64,000 bases of DNA from Cupriavidus neocaledonicus (GCF_000372525.1 NZ_AQUR01000101.1:62001-126000), one strand, 5' to 3'; shown: positions 51,914-62,518, numbered from the stretch's first letter. The notes: generated by a model from the letters alone, not told the origin. Program-made: numbers and translations.

Positions 51914-52816
51914 TCAGGCCGGGAACACGCCGGTCGACAGGTAGCGGTCGCCGCGGTCGCACACCACGAAGACGATGGTGGCGTTCTCGACTTCCTCGGC
52001 GACGCGCAATGCCACGCACAGCGCACCGGCGGCGGAGATGCCGCAGAAGATGCCCTCTTCGGATGCCATGCGGCGCGCCATGTGCTCGGCATCGCCCTGG
52101 CTGACCGGCTCGGTGCGGTCGATGAACTTGGGATCGTAGATCTTGGGCAGATACGCTTCCGGCCACTTGCGGATGCCCGGAATGCGCGAGCCTTCGGCCG
52201 GCTGCGCGCCGACGATCTGGATCGCGGGATTCTGCTCCTTGAGGAAGCGCGACACGCCGGTGATGGTGCCGGTGGTGCCCATCGCCGAAACGAAGTGGGT
52301 GATGCGGCCGTCGGTATCGCGCCAGATTTCCGGGCCGGTGCCCTCGTAGTGCGCCTGCGGGTTGTCCGGGTTGGCGAACTGGTCGAGGATCACGCCCTTG
52401 CCGTCGCGCTCCATCGAATCGGCCAGGTCGCGCGCGTACTCCATGCCGCCCTTGACCGGGGTCAGGATGATCTCGGCGCCGTAGGCGGCCATGCTCTGGC
52501 GGCGCTCGAGGCTCAGGTCCTCGGGCATGATCAGCACCATCTTGTAGCCACGGATGGCGGCCGCCATGGCCAGCGCAATACCGGTATTGCCCGAGGTCGC
52601 CTCGATCAGCGTATCGCCCGGCCTGATGCGCCCGCGCGCCTCGGCCCGGGCGATCATCGACACCGCCGGACGGTCCTTGACCGAACCGGCCGGATTGTTG
52701 CCTTCGAGCTTGCCGAGGATCACATTGCCGCGCGCGTCGTTGGCGGCGCCGGGGATGCGCTGCAGTCTGACCAGCGGCGTATTGCCGATGGTGTCTTCAA
52801 TTGTCTTGTAGGCCAT
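51914..52816 (-). CDS. cysM: Cysteine synthase B
   Basis: CysM is a PLP enzyme that makes cysteine (or S-sulfocysteine) from O-acetylserine. It has 300 residues. The PLP-binding lysine is Lys47 in NNPAGSVKDRPA, and the phosphate and substrate loops are ATSGNTGIALAMAAAIRGYKM and SAMGTTGTITGVSRFLKE. EEGIFCGISAAGALCVAL closes the active site. The sequence resembles CysM more than CysK. The ATG at 52816 begins the conserved MAYKTIEDTIGNTPLV. Confidence 0.94.
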   Translation of the reverse strand: MAYKTIEDTIGNTPLVRLQRIPGAANDARGNVILGKLEGNNPAGSVKDRPAVSMIARAEARGRIRPGDTLIEATSGNTGIALAMAAAIRGYKMVLIMPEDLSLERRQSMAAYGAEIILTPVKGGMEYARDLADSMERDGKGVILDQFANPDNPQAHYEGTGPEIWRDTDGRITHFVSAMGTTGTITGVSRFLKEQNPAIQIVGAQPAEGSRIPGIRKWPEAYLPKIYDPKFIDRTEPVSQGDAEHMARRMASEEGIFCGISAAGALCVALRVAEEVENATIVFVVCDRGDRYLSTGVFPA

Positions 52817-52940
52817 GGGGCGAAGGAAGGTCAAAACGGGGGGATGCCGGGGGATTCCAGTTCGCCGGCCATTGTAATGCAGACCCCTATCCCCTCGCCG
52901 GCAGGCGGGATTTGCCCCGCCGGCCAGGCTTCGCCGTGGC

Positions 52941-54242
52941 TCAGCCTTCCTCGCGATTGCCTTCGCCCAGCAGGTGGTACAGCAGGATGCAGCCAAAGGT
53001 GGCGGTGCCGATGCCACCCAGCGTCATGCCGCCCAGCTTCAGCGTCAGGTCGCCGGCGGCTACCGTCAGCGTGGCGCCCACCGTGATCAGGTTGCGCGAG
53101 CTGGAGAAGTCGACCTTGTTCTGCACCCAGATCCGGCCCGCGGTAGCCGCGATCAGGCCGAACACGACGATGGTCAGGCCGCCGATCACCGGCCCCGGGA
53201 TGGTCAGGATCAGGGCGCCGAACTTGGGCGAGAAGCCCAGCAGGATGGCCACCGCGGCCGCCACGACGAAGATCAGCGTCGAATAGATCTTGGTGACCGC
53301 CATCACCCCCATGTTCTCGGCATAGGTGGTCACGCCGGTGCCGCCGCCGCTGGCCGACAGCATGGTGGCGATGCCGTCGCCGATAAAGGCGCGGCCGATG
53401 TACGGATCCAGGTTGCGGCCGGTCATCACGCCGATGGCCTTGATATGGCCGAGGTTCTCGGCCACCAGCACGATCGCCACCGGCGCGATCAGCAGCATCG
53501 CGCCGAGCTCGAACGTCGGCGCGGTGAACGCCGGCAGGCCGAACCAGCTGGCGGCGGCCACGCCGGAAAAATCTATCGGCTTGCCCAGCCCCATCACGTT
53601 GGTGCCCAGGTAGTAGGCAACGTAGCCGGCCAGGCCGCCGATCAGCACCGGCAAGCGGCCGATCATGCCGGGCGCGCGGACCGCTACCAGCCCGACCGCG
53701 ACCACGGTGAGCAGCCCCACCCAGGTATCGAGCGCAGCGCCGCTGACCGCCTTGACCGCCACCGGGGCCAGGTTCAGCCCGATCGCCGCGACGATGGCGC
53801 CGGTCACCACCGGCGGCATCAGCTTTTCCACCCAGGCGTAGCCTGCCGCCTGCACCACCAGGCCGATCACGGTGTACAGCGCACCGGCGGCAATGATGCC
53901 GCCCAGCGCCACCGGGATATTGAGGTTGGGGCCGCTGCCGGCATAGCCGGTGGCGGCGATCACCACCGCAATGAAGGCGAAGCTGGAGCCCAGGTAGCTG
54001 GGCACCCGGCCGCGCACGCACAGGAAGAAGATCAGCGTGCCGATGCCGGAAAACAGGATGGCGATATTGGGGTTGAAGCCCATCAGGATCGGCGCGATGG
54101 CGGTCGAGCCGAACATCGCCACCACGTGCTGGATCCCGGCCAGCAGTGTCTGCCCAGCGGGCAGCCGCTCATCGGGGCCGATTACGCCCTCGGTCTTGAG
54201 CCGCCATTGCGGCAGGAATCCCGCGTCCTCGCCATTCGCCAT
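52941..54242 (-). CDS. NCS2-family uracil/xanthine permease
   Basis: This is a 433-residue membrane protein with about 14 hydrophobic segments. Family landmarks are LLAGIQHVVAMFGSTAIAPILMGFNP near the N-terminus, AVVIAATGYAG, the substrate region LIAPVAIVLVAENLGHIKAIGVMTGRNLDPYIGRAFIGDGIATMLSASGGGTGVTTYAENMGVMAVTKIYST and the C-terminal ILTIPGPVIGGLTIVVFGLIAA. The conserved AENLGH and GGTGVTTYAEN favour uracil-type (UraA/RutG) over xanthine specificity. The ATG at 54242 fits the family start. Confidence 0.9.
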   Translation of the reverse strand: MANGEDAGFLPQWRLKTEGVIGPDERLPAGQTLLAGIQHVVAMFGSTAIAPILMGFNPNIAILFSGIGTLIFFLCVRGRVPSYLGSSFAFIAVVIAATGYAGSGPNLNIPVALGGIIAAGALYTVIGLVVQAAGYAWVEKLMPPVVTGAIVAAIGLNLAPVAVKAVSGAALDTWVGLLTVVAVGLVAVRAPGMIGRLPVLIGGLAGYVAYYLGTNVMGLGKPIDFSGVAAASWFGLPAFTAPTFELGAMLLIAPVAIVLVAENLGHIKAIGVMTGRNLDPYIGRAFIGDGIATMLSASGGGTGVTTYAENMGVMAVTKIYSTLIFVVAAAVAILLGFSPKFGALILTIPGPVIGGLTIVVFGLIAATAGRIWVQNKVDFSSSRNLITVGATLTVAAGDLTLKLGGMTLGGIGTATFGCILLYHLLGEGNREEG

Positions 54243-54479
54243 ATTGTCTTGCTCCCTGTGGTCCGGGCTGGCCACCGGATCGGCGGCCGCCACGCTTGTG
54301 CCTGGTTGTAGGTTGTGGAATGCCGGTCGGCAGCCGCACGGCAGGTCCTGCCTGCACGGCGTCCGCATGATACTCCGCCGCCACGGGGGCTGCGAAGCCG
54401 GCTACGTTTAGCACAACGCGTACCAGCCACAACGCACCCGGCCGCAGCACGACCGGGCACAGGGCAGCGGCTGGCCGTG

Positions 54480-54875
54480 CTAGCGGGCCGGCTTTGCCGG
54501 TGCGGGCGTCGCCTTCGCCCCCTTGGCGGGCGCCGGCGTGGCGGCCGGCGCGGCGGCAGGCGTAGCGGTGGCCGCCCCCTTGCCGGAGATGGTCAGGCCG
54601 GCGTCCTGCAGCTTGGCCACGGACTTCGGCCCGATGCCGCTGACGCGCTCGGCCAGGTCGGCGGCGTCCTTGTACGGTCCGCGCTTGTTGCGCTCTTCGA
54701 CGATGTGGCGGGCCGTGGCCGGGCCCACGCCCTTGACCGAGGTCAGCGCCGCCTCGTCCGCGGTGTTGACGTCGACCGCGGCACGCGCGGTGCCGCCGGC
54801 AAGCAGGCACAAGGTTGCCGCGAGGGAGATCAGGGAATAACGCCGGGCAAGTTGCCGGATCCAGTGCATGGCCAT
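54480..54875 (-). CDS. ComEA-like helix-hairpin-helix protein
   Basis: This is a 131-residue exported protein with a signal peptide (RRYSLISLAATLCLLAGGTARA), a ComEA-type double helix-hairpin-helix domain (VDVNTADEAALTSVKGVGPATARHIVEERNKRGPYKDAADLAERVSGIGPKSVAKL) and an Ala/Pro/Lys-rich tail. ComEA-type proteins bind incoming DNA in the periplasm during natural transformation; short forms like this also occur in species not known to be competent. The ATG at 54875 was chosen for its AAGGAG; another ATG lies two codons on. Confidence 0.87.
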   Translation of the reverse strand: MAMHWIRQLARRYSLISLAATLCLLAGGTARAAVDVNTADEAALTSVKGVGPATARHIVEERNKRGPYKDAADLAERVSGIGPKSVAKLQDAGLTISGKGAATATPAAAPAATPAPAKGAKATPAPAKPAR

Positions 54876-55039
54876 GAAGGCTCTCCTTTCCTGTGGATGG
54901 TCTGAGGTACCACCCCCGCCGGGCGGCGAGGTCAGGTCAGGATAGGGGCGCGCCGCGAGCGCGGCGCATGCGGCAACAAAAGTTGACACCGGCCGCATGA
55001 AAGCGTGTCGGCCGGCGTGAAGCGGGGATGAGGCGCGGT

Positions 55040-56035
55040 TCAGCCGTTGCGCTCCAGCAGCCAGCGGCAGTAGCGCGCCACGCCTTCCTCCACGGTCAGG
55101 AAGCGCTCGCCGTAGCCCGCGCCGCGCAGCTTGGACACATCCGACTGCGTAAAGCACTGGTACTTGCCGCGCAATGCGTCGGGAAACTTGACGTACTCGA
55201 CCAGCCCTTCCTGCACCAGGTCGTCCAGCGACAGCGGCGGCTTGCCTTCGGCTTCGCGCAGCGTGTTGACCACGGTCGCGGCGATGTCGTTGAACGGCTG
55301 GGCACGGCCGGTGCCCAGGTTGAAGATGCCGGACTTCTCGGGATGGTCGAAGAAGAACAGGTTGACCTTTACCACGTCCTCGACCGAGATGAAGTCGCGG
55401 CTCTGCATGCCGGGACCATAGCCGCCGTATTCGCCGAACAGCTTCACGGTGCCGTCGGCGCGGAACTGGTTGAAGTTGTGGAACGCCACCGACGCCATGC
55501 GGCCCTTGTGCGTTTCGCGCGGCCCGTACACGTTGAAATAGCGGAAGCCGACGATCTGCGACAGCGCCGACGGCAGGCGGCGCCGCACGATCTGGTCGAA
55601 CAGGAACTTGGAGTAGCCGTACACGTTGAGCGGACGCTCGAACTCGCGGTCTTCGCGGAACACCTGCGAGGCGCCGTAGGTCGCCGCCGACGATGCATAG
55701 AGGAACTGCGTGCCCTGCTCCAGGCAGCTCTCCATCAGCGACAGCGTGTAGCGGTAGTTGTTCTCCATCATGTAGCGGCCGTCGGTCTCCATGGTGTCGG
55801 AGCACGCGCCTTCGTGGAATACCGCGCGCACCTTGCCGAACTCGCCGCGCGCAAAGCGCGCGAGGAAGTCCTGCTTGTCCAGGTAATCCGAGATCTCGCA
55901 GTCGACCAGGTTGTGGAACTTGTCGGCGCGGGTCAGGTTGTCGACGGCGATGACATGGGTCTCGCCGCGTTCGTTCAGGCCCTTGACGAGATTGCTGCCG
56001 ATAAAACCCGCGGCGCCGGTGACGATGATTGTCAT
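55040..56035 (-). CDS. rfaD: ADP-L-glycero-D-manno-heptose-6-epimerase
   Basis: RfaD (HldD) epimerises ADP-D-glycero-D-manno-heptose to the L-glycero form used for the LPS inner core. The 331 residues form an extended SDR: the NADP-binding motif [18 protein letters not shown] is at the N-terminus, and the catalytic tyrosine/lysine are in [11 protein letters not shown] with an upstream serine in [20 protein letters not shown] is typical of the family. It follows rfaE by 27 bases, consistent with one heptose operon. Confidence 0.95.
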   Translation of the reverse strand: MTIIVTGAAGFIGSNLVKGLNERGETHVIAVDNLTRADKFHNLVDCEISDYLDKQDFLARFARGEFGKVRAVFHEGACSDTMETDGRYMMENNYRYTLSLMESCLEQGTQFLYASSAATYGASQVFREDREFERPLNVYGYSKFLFDQIVRRRLPSALSQIVGFRYFNVYGPRETHKGRMASVAFHNFNQFRADGTVKLFGEYGGYGPGMQSRDFISVEDVVKVNLFFFDHPEKSGIFNLGTGRAQPFNDIAATVVNTLREAEGKPPLSLDDLVQEGLVEYVKFPDALRGKYQCFTQSDVSKLRGAGYGERFLTVEEGVARYCRWLLERNG

Positions 56036-56062
56036 GGTCGGATCAAAAGAGGGCGCCGGGCC

Positions 56063-57010
56063 TCAGGCGGCGGCGCCGAACAATTCGGGATAAGTGACGA
56101 CGGCGGTGCCCAGCTTGCCGACCACGATGCCGCCGGCGCGATTGGCATGCTGCACGGCTTCCTTGAGCGGCACGCCGGCACCCATCATGGTGGCGAGCGT
56201 GGCGATCACGGTGTCGCCCGCACCGGATACATCATAGACCTCGCGCGCCTGCGCGGAGACGTGCAGCACTTCGGCTTCGGTATAGAGCGTCATGCCCTCT
56301 TCCGAGCGCGTCAGCAGCAGCGCTTCGAGCTGCAGCGCGCGGCGCAGGTTCTGCGCGCGGATGGTCAGGTCGGCCTCGGTCTTCCAGGCCCCGACCACGG
56401 CACGCATCTCGGCCCGGTTGGGGGTGATCAGCGTGGCGCCGCGGTAGCGCGAGTAGTCGTCGCCCTTGGGGTCGACCAGCACCTTGCGGCCGGCCGCGCG
56501 ACCGGCGTCGATCATGCGCGTGACATGGGTCAGCCCGCCCTTGCCGTAGTCGGACAGCACCAGCACCTGGTAATCGTTGACCAGGCCCTGGAAGCGGTCC
56601 TGTACCGCGAGCAGCACTTCGTGCGCTGGCGTATTCTCGAAATCCACGCGCAGCAGCTGCTGCTGGTGCGCCACCACGCGCAGCTTGATGGTGGTGTTGA
56701 TCTTGGCATCGCGGTGCAGGTAGGGCTGCACGTGGCTCTCGGCCAGCAGCGCCTCGAGCGTGCGCGCCGGCTCGTCGTCGCCGACCACGCCCAGCATGCC
56801 GACGCGCGCACCGAGCGCCGCGGCATTGCGGGCCACGTTGGCGGCGCCGCCCAGGCGCTCGTCGCTGCGCTTGACCTGCACCACCGGCACCGGCGCTTCG
56901 GGCGAAATGCGCTCGACGTCGCCGAACCAATAGCGGTCCAGCATCATGTCGCCGACCACCAGGATATGGGACTGCCGGATCTGCTCCTGCGGAATGACGG
57001 TCTTGTTCAT
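56063..57010 (-). CDS. rfaE1: D-glycero-beta-D-manno-heptose-7-phosphate kinase (HldA type)
   Basis: This is a 315-residue PfkB/ribokinase-family protein: VGDMMLDRYWFGDVERISPEAPVPVVQV at the N-terminus, LGGAANVARNAAALGA, and the anion-hole/catalytic signature EVYDVSGAGDTVIATLA. E. coli HldE carries a kinase fused to an adenylyltransferase; here only the kinase half is present, so the adenylyltransferase (HldC) must be elsewhere. The ATG at 57010 starts at the conserved part. It lies between ugd and rfaD. Confidence 0.93.
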   Translation of the reverse strand: MNKTVIPQEQIRQSHILVVGDMMLDRYWFGDVERISPEAPVPVVQVKRSDERLGGAANVARNAAALGARVGMLGVVGDDEPARTLEALLAESHVQPYLHRDAKINTTIKLRVVAHQQQLLRVDFENTPAHEVLLAVQDRFQGLVNDYQVLVLSDYGKGGLTHVTRMIDAGRAAGRKVLVDPKGDDYSRYRGATLITPNRAEMRAVVGAWKTEADLTIRAQNLRRALQLEALLLTRSEEGMTLYTEAEVLHVSAQAREVYDVSGAGDTVIATLATMMGAGVPLKEAVQHANRAGGIVVGKLGTAVVTYPELFGAAA

Positions 57011-57087
57011 GAAGATCCTTGGCAATATCGCGGCGGCAGCGGCCGCCGCGTAGCTTATCGGTTGATGAGTCCGTTGACCCGCGCGCC

Positions 57088-58479
57088 TCATTCGTGCGCC
57101 GGCGGCGCAGCCTTGCGGGTGGGGCGGCCGATGGCGTGGTATTCCACGCCGGTCTCGCGCATCGCCTCGGGCTCATACAGATTGCGTCCATCGAAGATCA
57201 CCGGCGACTTCAGCCGCCGCTTGATCTGCCCGAAATCGGGGCTGCGGAACACCTTCCATTCGGTCACGATCGCCAGCGCGTCGGCGCCGTCGAGCGCATC
57301 CATCTGGTGCTGGTGGAAGCTCACGCGCGCGGCGCCGCCCGGCACGTCGGCCAGGTCGGCCTCCAGCACGCGACGGGCCTCGGCCATCGAAACCGGGTCG
57401 TGCACGCGCAGCGACGCGCCGCGCGACACCAGCTCGCGCGCCAGCACGCGCGACGGCGCTTCGCGCATGTCGTCGGTATTGGGCTTGAAGGCCAGGCCCC
57501 AGACCGCGAACACGCGACCGCTCAGGTCGTCGCCGAAGCGGCGCACGATCTTCTCGCCCAGCACGCGCTTCTGCGCGCCGTTGACGGCCTCCACCGCCTC
57601 CAGCACGCGCATCGGCTTGCCGTGGTCGGCGGCGGTGCGCATCAGTGCCTGCACGTCCTTGGGGAAGCACGATCCGCCATAGCCGGCGCCGGCGTACAGG
57701 AAACTGTAGCCGATGCGCGGGTCCGAGCCGATGCCCATGCGCACCAGCTCGATATCCGCGCCGACTTCGTCGGCCAGGTTGGCGAGCTCGTTCATGAACG
57801 AGATGCGCGTGGCCAGCATCGAATTGGCGGCGTACTTGGTGAACTCGGCCGAGCGCACGTCCATATAGAAGGTGCGCTCATGATGGCGGTTGAACGGCGC
57901 GTACAGCTGCCGCATGGTCGCCTGCGCGTGGCGCCCGGCGGCGTCGGCATTGCAGCCCAGCACGATGCGGTCGGGGCGCATGAAGTCTTCGACCGCGGCG
58001 CCCTCCTTCAGGAACTCGGGGTTCGACACCACCGAGAACTGCAGGTCTTCCAGACCGCGCACGGCCAGTTCCTCGCGGATCGCGGCGGTGACGCGGTCGC
58101 CAGTGCCCACCGGCACGGTCGACTTGTCGACCACCACCTTGAAGCCGGTCATGTGGCGGCCGATATTGCGCGCCGCCGCCAGCACGTACTTGAGGTCGGC
58201 CGAGCCGTCCTCGTCCGGCGGCGTGCCCACCGCGATGAACTGCACGTCGGCATGCTCGACGCTGGCTGCCACGTCGGTGGAAAAGGTCAGGCGGCCGGCC
58301 TCGCGGTTGCGCTGGATCAGTTCCTGCAGGCCGGGCTCGTAGATCGGCACGCCGCCCGCGTTGAGCAAAGCGATCTTCTGCTCGTCCAGGTCCAGGCAAA
58401 ACACGTCGTTGCCCTGCTCCGCCAGGCAGGCGCCGGTGACGAGACCAACGTAGCCGCTGCCGATAATGGTGACTTTCAT
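57088..58479 (-). CDS. ugd: UDP-glucose 6-dehydrogenase
   Basis: Ugd oxidises UDP-glucose to UDP-glucuronate with 2 NAD+, supplying LPS or capsule precursors and 4-amino-arabinose. It has 463 residues. The N-terminal NAD motif is [24 protein letters not shown], the substrate loop is [14 protein letters not shown] in form ([10 protein letters not shown] here), and the catalytic cysteine lies in YGGSCFPKD. The C-terminal UDP-binding part is complete. It sits between lapB and rfaE on the same strand, consistent with an envelope operon. Confidence 0.95.
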   Translation of the reverse strand: MKVTIIGSGYVGLVTGACLAEQGNDVFCLDLDEQKIALLNAGGVPIYEPGLQELIQRNREAGRLTFSTDVAASVEHADVQFIAVGTPPDEDGSADLKYVLAAARNIGRHMTGFKVVVDKSTVPVGTGDRVTAAIREELAVRGLEDLQFSVVSNPEFLKEGAAVEDFMRPDRIVLGCNADAAGRHAQATMRQLYAPFNRHHERTFYMDVRSAEFTKYAANSMLATRISFMNELANLADEVGADIELVRMGIGSDPRIGYSFLYAGAGYGGSCFPKDVQALMRTAADHGKPMRVLEAVEAVNGAQKRVLGEKIVRRFGDDLSGRVFAVWGLAFKPNTDDMREAPSRVLARELVSRGASLRVHDPVSMAEARRVLEADLADVPGGAARVSFHQHQMDALDGADALAIVTEWKVFRSPDFGQIKRRLKSPVIFDGRNLYEPEAMRETGVEYHAIGRPTRKAAPPAHE

Positions 58480-58514
58480 AGCTTCAATTCACATCCGTTG
58501 CACGGCCACCGGGG

Positions 58515-59744
58515 TCAGCCGAGCGTTTCGGAACGCCGCGGGGCATAGGTTTCCCAGCGGTTGCAACCAGGGCATTGCCAATAGAACAGCCGCGCACGGA
58601 AACCGCATTCGCGGCAGGTATAGCGCGCCAGGTTGCGCGTGCGCAGTTGCAGCAGGTCGCGGATGGCGGTGGTTTCCCTGGCCTCGTCGCCGTCTTCGGC
58701 GCCTTCGGCCTGGCCGGCAGCGGCCTCGACCACCGCGGCCTGCGTGGCGGGCGCGGCGGCCACTGCCGCCTGCGCCTCGAAGTACTTGGTCAGCGCCAGC
58801 AGCGTCGGCTGGCGGCGCAGCTGTTCGCGCATCAGGCGCGCCGCGGCCTCGGCACCATTCACTTCCAGCTCGGCCTTGTAGGCGGTGTCGAGCACCTCGG
58901 GGGCGAGCTTGCCCTTGAGCAGGCCACGCAGCCATTCCAGCGCCACGCCTTGCTCGTTCAGGGCGGCATAGGCCTTGACCACGCGCTCGGCCACCAGCGG
59001 CAGGAACGAGGCGTCCTGGCGCTCGATGCCGAGCCAGTGGCCCAGCGCCGCGCGCGCATCGCCCGCCGCCGCGGCCACGTCGCCCAGCAGGATCGGCGCG
59101 CGCACGTTGGCGGGATTCTCGGCCACGGCCTGGTTCAGCCATTTCACCGCGTCTTCCGGGCGCTTGCGCTGCAGCGCGTCCTGCGCCAGCTCGCAGCAGA
59201 ACTGCGCGATCTGCAGGCTGTAGCTCTTCTGCTCCAGCGTCTGCAGTTCACGCGCGGCATCGATCGCCTTCTGCCATTCCTTTTCGACTTCATAGAGTTC
59301 GAGCAGCACCCGCTTGGCCGACGCCGCGTAAGGCCCGGACATCAGCCGGCGCAGCGATTCCTCGGCGCGGTCGAGCAGGCCCGCGCGCAGGTAGTCCTCG
59401 CCCAGCTCGAACAGCGCGTGCTCGCGCTCGGGCTCGGGCAAGTCGGGGCGCGTGGCGAGGTTCTGGTGCACACGGATGGCGCGCTCGGTTTCGCCGCGGC
59501 GCCGGAACAGCGCGCCCAGCGCAAAGTGCAGCTCGGTGGTTTCCGGGTCCAGCCGGGCGACTTCGACAAAGGCATCGATGGCCTTGTCGGGCTGCTCGTT
59601 GAGCAGGAAATTGAGTCCCTTGAAGTAGGAGCGCGGCAAGGCGCCCTGCTCGCTGATCATCTGGCGCACGTCGAAGCGCGCCGCCATCCAGCCAAGGCCA
59701 AAGACAAGTGGCAGCACCAACAGCCACCAGGTTTCGAACATCAT
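58515..59744 (-). CDS. lapB: Lipopolysaccharide assembly protein LapB
   Basis: LapB (YciM) is an inner-membrane TPR protein that controls LPS synthesis by steering LpxC to FtsH proteolysis. It has 409 residues. An N-terminal anchor (WWLLVLPLVFGLGWMAARFD) is followed by repeated TPR-like helices (about residues 40-330). An alanine-rich stretch follows, then a C-terminal rubredoxin-like metal site with CREC and CPGC. lapA ends 3 bases upstream, so they are coupled. Confidence 0.95.
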   Translation of the reverse strand: MMFETWWLLVLPLVFGLGWMAARFDVRQMISEQGALPRSYFKGLNFLLNEQPDKAIDAFVEVARLDPETTELHFALGALFRRRGETERAIRVHQNLATRPDLPEPEREHALFELGEDYLRAGLLDRAEESLRRLMSGPYAASAKRVLLELYEVEKEWQKAIDAARELQTLEQKSYSLQIAQFCCELAQDALQRKRPEDAVKWLNQAVAENPANVRAPILLGDVAAAAGDARAALGHWLGIERQDASFLPLVAERVVKAYAALNEQGVALEWLRGLLKGKLAPEVLDTAYKAELEVNGAEAAARLMREQLRRQPTLLALTKYFEAQAAVAAAPATQAAVVEAAAGQAEGAEDGDEARETTAIRDLLQLRTRNLARYTCRECGFRARLFYWQCPGCNRWETYAPRRSETLG

Positions 59745-59747
59745 GGA

Positions 59748-60089
59748 TCAGACTTTCGGGCCGACTACGTTATAGGGAGACTTGCCGTCGCGCGGCACCG
59801 GCGCGGCGCTCGCCGGTGCCGCCGATGGCGCCGCGGTCGACGCCCGTGCATCCGCGGCCGCGCGCCGCAGCCTGGCCAGTTCCATGCGCTGGCGCATCAG
59901 GCCCGGCGCCACCGAGGCCAGCGCAGCCACCGCACCCAGTGCAAACGCGGCAAACAGGATCAGGATCAGCGGCGCATGCCAGACGGCATTGAAGAACAGC
60001 TGCAGCGAGGCTTCTGCGGTATTGCGCAGGGCCAGCACGAACAGCAGCACGAATACGACGATGCGGACGATCCAGGCAAACAGTTTCAT
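59748..60089 (-). CDS. lapA: Lipopolysaccharide assembly protein LapA
   Basis: LapA is a small inner-membrane partner of LapB. The 113 residues hold two membrane helices (IVRIVVFVLLFVLALRNT and APLILILFAAFALGAVAALASV) followed by a predicted cytoplasmic coiled coil (LMRQRMELARLRRAAADARA) and an Ala/Pro tail. The N-terminal RNTAEASLQLFF resembles the family motif. It is 284 bases downstream of ihfB with a terminator between, so it probably has its own promoter. Confidence 0.9.
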   Translation of the reverse strand: MKLFAWIVRIVVFVLLFVLALRNTAEASLQLFFNAVWHAPLILILFAAFALGAVAALASVAPGLMRQRMELARLRRAAADARASTAAPSAAPASAAPVPRDGKSPYNVVGPKV

Positions 60090-60309
60090 GCGGGTAGGCG
60101 GCGAGGCAGCATGGCGTTGGGCCGGGCAAGCACAAGCACTGCGGCTGGCAGGACGCCCTGTGCAAGGCCCGGCAAAGACCCCGGCATTGTAACGGAATCA
60201 CTTCACGGTTTCGGTAACGTGGCGGTAACGGCGTCCCGCCTCGCGCCTCGCAGGCGGCGACGCTCCGGATGGCAGACGCCGCGGATGCCCTCCGGCTCTG
60301 ATCGACCAT

Positions 60310-60340
60310 AAAAAAAAAGCGCCCCAAGGGGCGCTTTCTT
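60310..60340 (-). terminator. Terminator of ihfB
   Basis: AAAGCGCCCC (60316-60325) and GGGGCGCTTT (60328-60337) form a 10-bp stem around AA. On the minus strand it is followed by a long T-run. Confidence 0.88.
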
Positions 60341-60373
60341 GACAACACAGTGGCAGGCAGGAACCCGTTGCAG

Positions 60374-60793
60374 TCAGGAGCGGATGAAATCCAGTCCGCT
60401 CTCGTGCAACCCCGTCGGCGCGGCGGCTGCCGCGCCCTGGCCTGCCTTGGCCGGCAGGGCTTGCGCCGTGCCGCCGGAATGGCCGTTGCCGTTGGTGCCC
60501 GCAGGCACCGGCTGGCTGCGGTCAACCCGTTCGCGCAATTCCTTGCCCGCCTTGAAGTGCGGCACCCGTTTTTCAGGGACCAGCACCCGCTCGCCGGACT
60601 TGGGATTGCGCCCCACGCGAGGCGGACGCTTGTTCAGACCAAAACTGCCGAATCCGCGGATCTCGATGCGGTGGCCGTCGGCCAGCGCTTCGGACATCGC
60701 GTCGAGTATCGTTTTCACCGAGATGTCCGCATCCCGCAGCAGCAGCTGGGGGAAGCGGGCAGCCAGTTTTTCGACAAGCTCCGACTTGGTCAT
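60374..60793 (-). CDS. ihfB: Integration host factor beta subunit with C-terminal extension
   Basis: IHF-beta is a nucleoid DNA-bending protein that acts as a heterodimer with IHF-alpha. Residues 1-92 are a complete IHF/HU fold, including [27 protein letters not shown] (the DNA-inserting beta-arm with its proline) and [19 protein letters not shown]. The usual length is about 94, whereas this protein has 139. The extra 47 residues are Gly/Ala/Pro/Asn-rich and end in [10 protein letters not shown]. The start is placed at the family methionine ([10 protein letters not shown]); an ATG two codons upstream is an alternative. It follows rpsA, as is usual. Confidence 0.94.
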   Translation of the reverse strand: MTKSELVEKLAARFPQLLLRDADISVKTILDAMSEALADGHRIEIRGFGSFGLNKRPPRVGRNPKSGERVLVPEKRVPHFKAGKELRERVDRSQPVPAGTNGNGHSGGTAQALPAKAGQGAAAAAPTGLHESGLDFIRS

Positions 60794-60823
60794 GGGCATT
60801 CGCGCAAGCGCGGGGGCCTGCGA

Positions 60824-62518
60824 TTACTGGTTGTCCTGGCCGAGCTTGGCCTTCAGCAGAGCGCCGAGGTTGGTCGTGCCAGCCGTGCCGGTGTCGGCCT
60901 GGAACTTCTGCATCGCTTCCTGCTGCTCTGCGCTGTCCTTGGCCTTGATCGACAGGTTGATGTTGCGCGACTTGCGGTCGACGTTCACCACCAGGGCGGT
61001 GATCTGCTCGCCTTCCTTCAGCACGTTGCGGGCGTCTTCCACGCGGTCAGCGGAGATTTCCGATGCACGCAGGTAGCCTTCGACGTCGTCGGCCAGCTGG
61101 ACCACGGCACCCTTGGCGTCAACGGCCTTGATCGTGCCGTTCACCAGCGAGCCCTTGTCGTTGGCCGAGATGAAGTTGTTGAACGGATCGCCCGACAGCT
61201 GCTTGATGCCCAGCGAGATGCGTTCCTTGTCGACGTCGATGCCCAGCACCACGGCTTCGACTTCGTCGCCCTTCTTGTACTTGCGCACGGCCTCTTCGCC
61301 GGACTCTTGCCAGGACAGGTCGGACAGGTGCACCAGGCCGTCGATGCCGCCCGGCAGGCCGATGAACACGCCGAAGTCGGTGATCGACTTGATCTGGCCG
61401 CTCAGCTTGTCGCCCTTCTTGTGGTTGCGCGAGAAATCGTCCCACGGGTTGGCCTTGCACTGCTTCATGCCCAGGCTGATACGACGCTTGTCTTCGTCGA
61501 TATCCAGCACCATGACTTCGACTTCGTCGCCCAGCTGGACCACCTTGGACGGGGCCACGTTCTTGTTGGTCCAGTCCATTTCCGACACGTGCACCAGGCC
61601 TTCGATGCCGGCTTCGATCTCGACGAACGCGCCGTAGTCGGTCAGGTTGGTGACCTTGCCGAACAGGCGGGTGCCTTGCGGGTAGCGGCGCGAGATGCCG
61701 ACCCACGGATCTTCGCCCAGCTGCTTCACGCCCAGCGAGACGCGGTTCTTTTCCTGGTCGAACTTGAGGATCTTGGCGGTGATTTCCTGGCCAACCGACA
61801 GCACTTCGCTCGGGTGGCGGACACGGCGCCAGGCCAGGTCGGTGATGTGCAGCAGGCCGTCGATGCCGCCCAGGTCAACGAACGCACCGTAGTCGGTGAT
61901 GTTCTTGACGATACCGTTGACGATGGCGCCTTCCTTCAGGGTTTCCATCAGCTTCTGGCGCTCTTCGCCCAGCGTGGCTTCGACCACGGCGCGGCGCGAC
62001 AGCACCACGTTGTTGCGCTTGCGGTCCAGCTTGATGACCTTGAATTCCAGGGTCTTGCCTTCGTACGGGGTGGTGTCCTTGATCGGACGCACGTCAACCA
62101 GCGAGCCCGGCAGGAACGCGCGGATGCCGTTGACCATCACCGTCAGGCCGCCCTTGACCTTGCCGGTCACGGTACCCGAGATGATTTCGCCGTCTTCCAG
62201 GGCCTTCTCGAGGTTCAGCCACGAGGCCAGGCGCTTGGCCTTGTCGCGCGAGAGGATGGTGTCGCCATAGCCGTTCTCGAGTGCGTCGATGGCCACGGAG
62301 ACGTAGTCGCCGGCCTGCACTTCGAGTTCGCCCTGGTCGTTCAGGAACTCCTCCACCGGCACGAATGCCTCGGACTTGAGGCCGGCATTGACGACCACGA
62401 AGTTGTGGTCGATGCGCACGACTTCAGCGGAGATCACTTCGCCAGCCTTCATATTGGAGCGGGCGATCGATTCCTCGAACAGTGCGGCAAAGGATTCGTT
62501 AGTTTGCAGGTCGGACAT
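60824..62518 (-). CDS. rpsA: 30S ribosomal protein S1
   Basis: S1 binds and unwinds mRNA on the 30S subunit. The 564 residues carry six S1 repeats. The first two are divergent ([59 protein letters not shown]). Four canonical repeats follow, each with a GAFV or GVFI followed by EGLVH/DGLLH motif. The acidic C-terminus ends [13 protein letters not shown]. It lies downstream of cmk and upstream of ihfB on the same strand. Confidence 0.98.
   Translation of the reverse strand: MSDLQTNESFAALFEESIARSNMKAGEVISAEVVRIDHNFVVVNAGLKSEAFVPVEEFLNDQGELEVQAGDYVSVAIDALENGYGDTILSRDKAKRLASWLNLEKALEDGEIISGTVTGKVKGGLTVMVNGIRAFLPGSLVDVRPIKDTTPYEGKTLEFKVIKLDRKRNNVVLSRRAVVEATLGEERQKLMETLKEGAIVNGIVKNITDYGAFVDLGGIDGLLHITDLAWRRVRHPSEVLSVGQEITAKILKFDQEKNRVSLGVKQLGEDPWVGISRRYPQGTRLFGKVTNLTDYGAFVEIEAGIEGLVHVSEMDWTNKNVAPSKVVQLGDEVEVMVLDIDEDKRRISLGMKQCKANPWDDFSRNHKKGDKLSGQIKSITDFGVFIGLPGGIDGLVHLSDLSWQESGEEAVRKYKKGDEVEAVVLGIDVDKERISLGIKQLSGDPFNNFISANDKGSLVNGTIKAVDAKGAVVQLADDVEGYLRASEISADRVEDARNVLKEGEQITALVVNVDRKSRNINLSIKAKDSAEQQEAMQKFQADTGTAGTTNLGALLKAKLGQDNQ

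Noticed and set aside
55028-57682. Long plus-strand frame across rfaD and rfaE
   Set aside because: Antisense to two clear heptose-pathway enzymes; the translation is His/Arg/Gln-rich without motifs.
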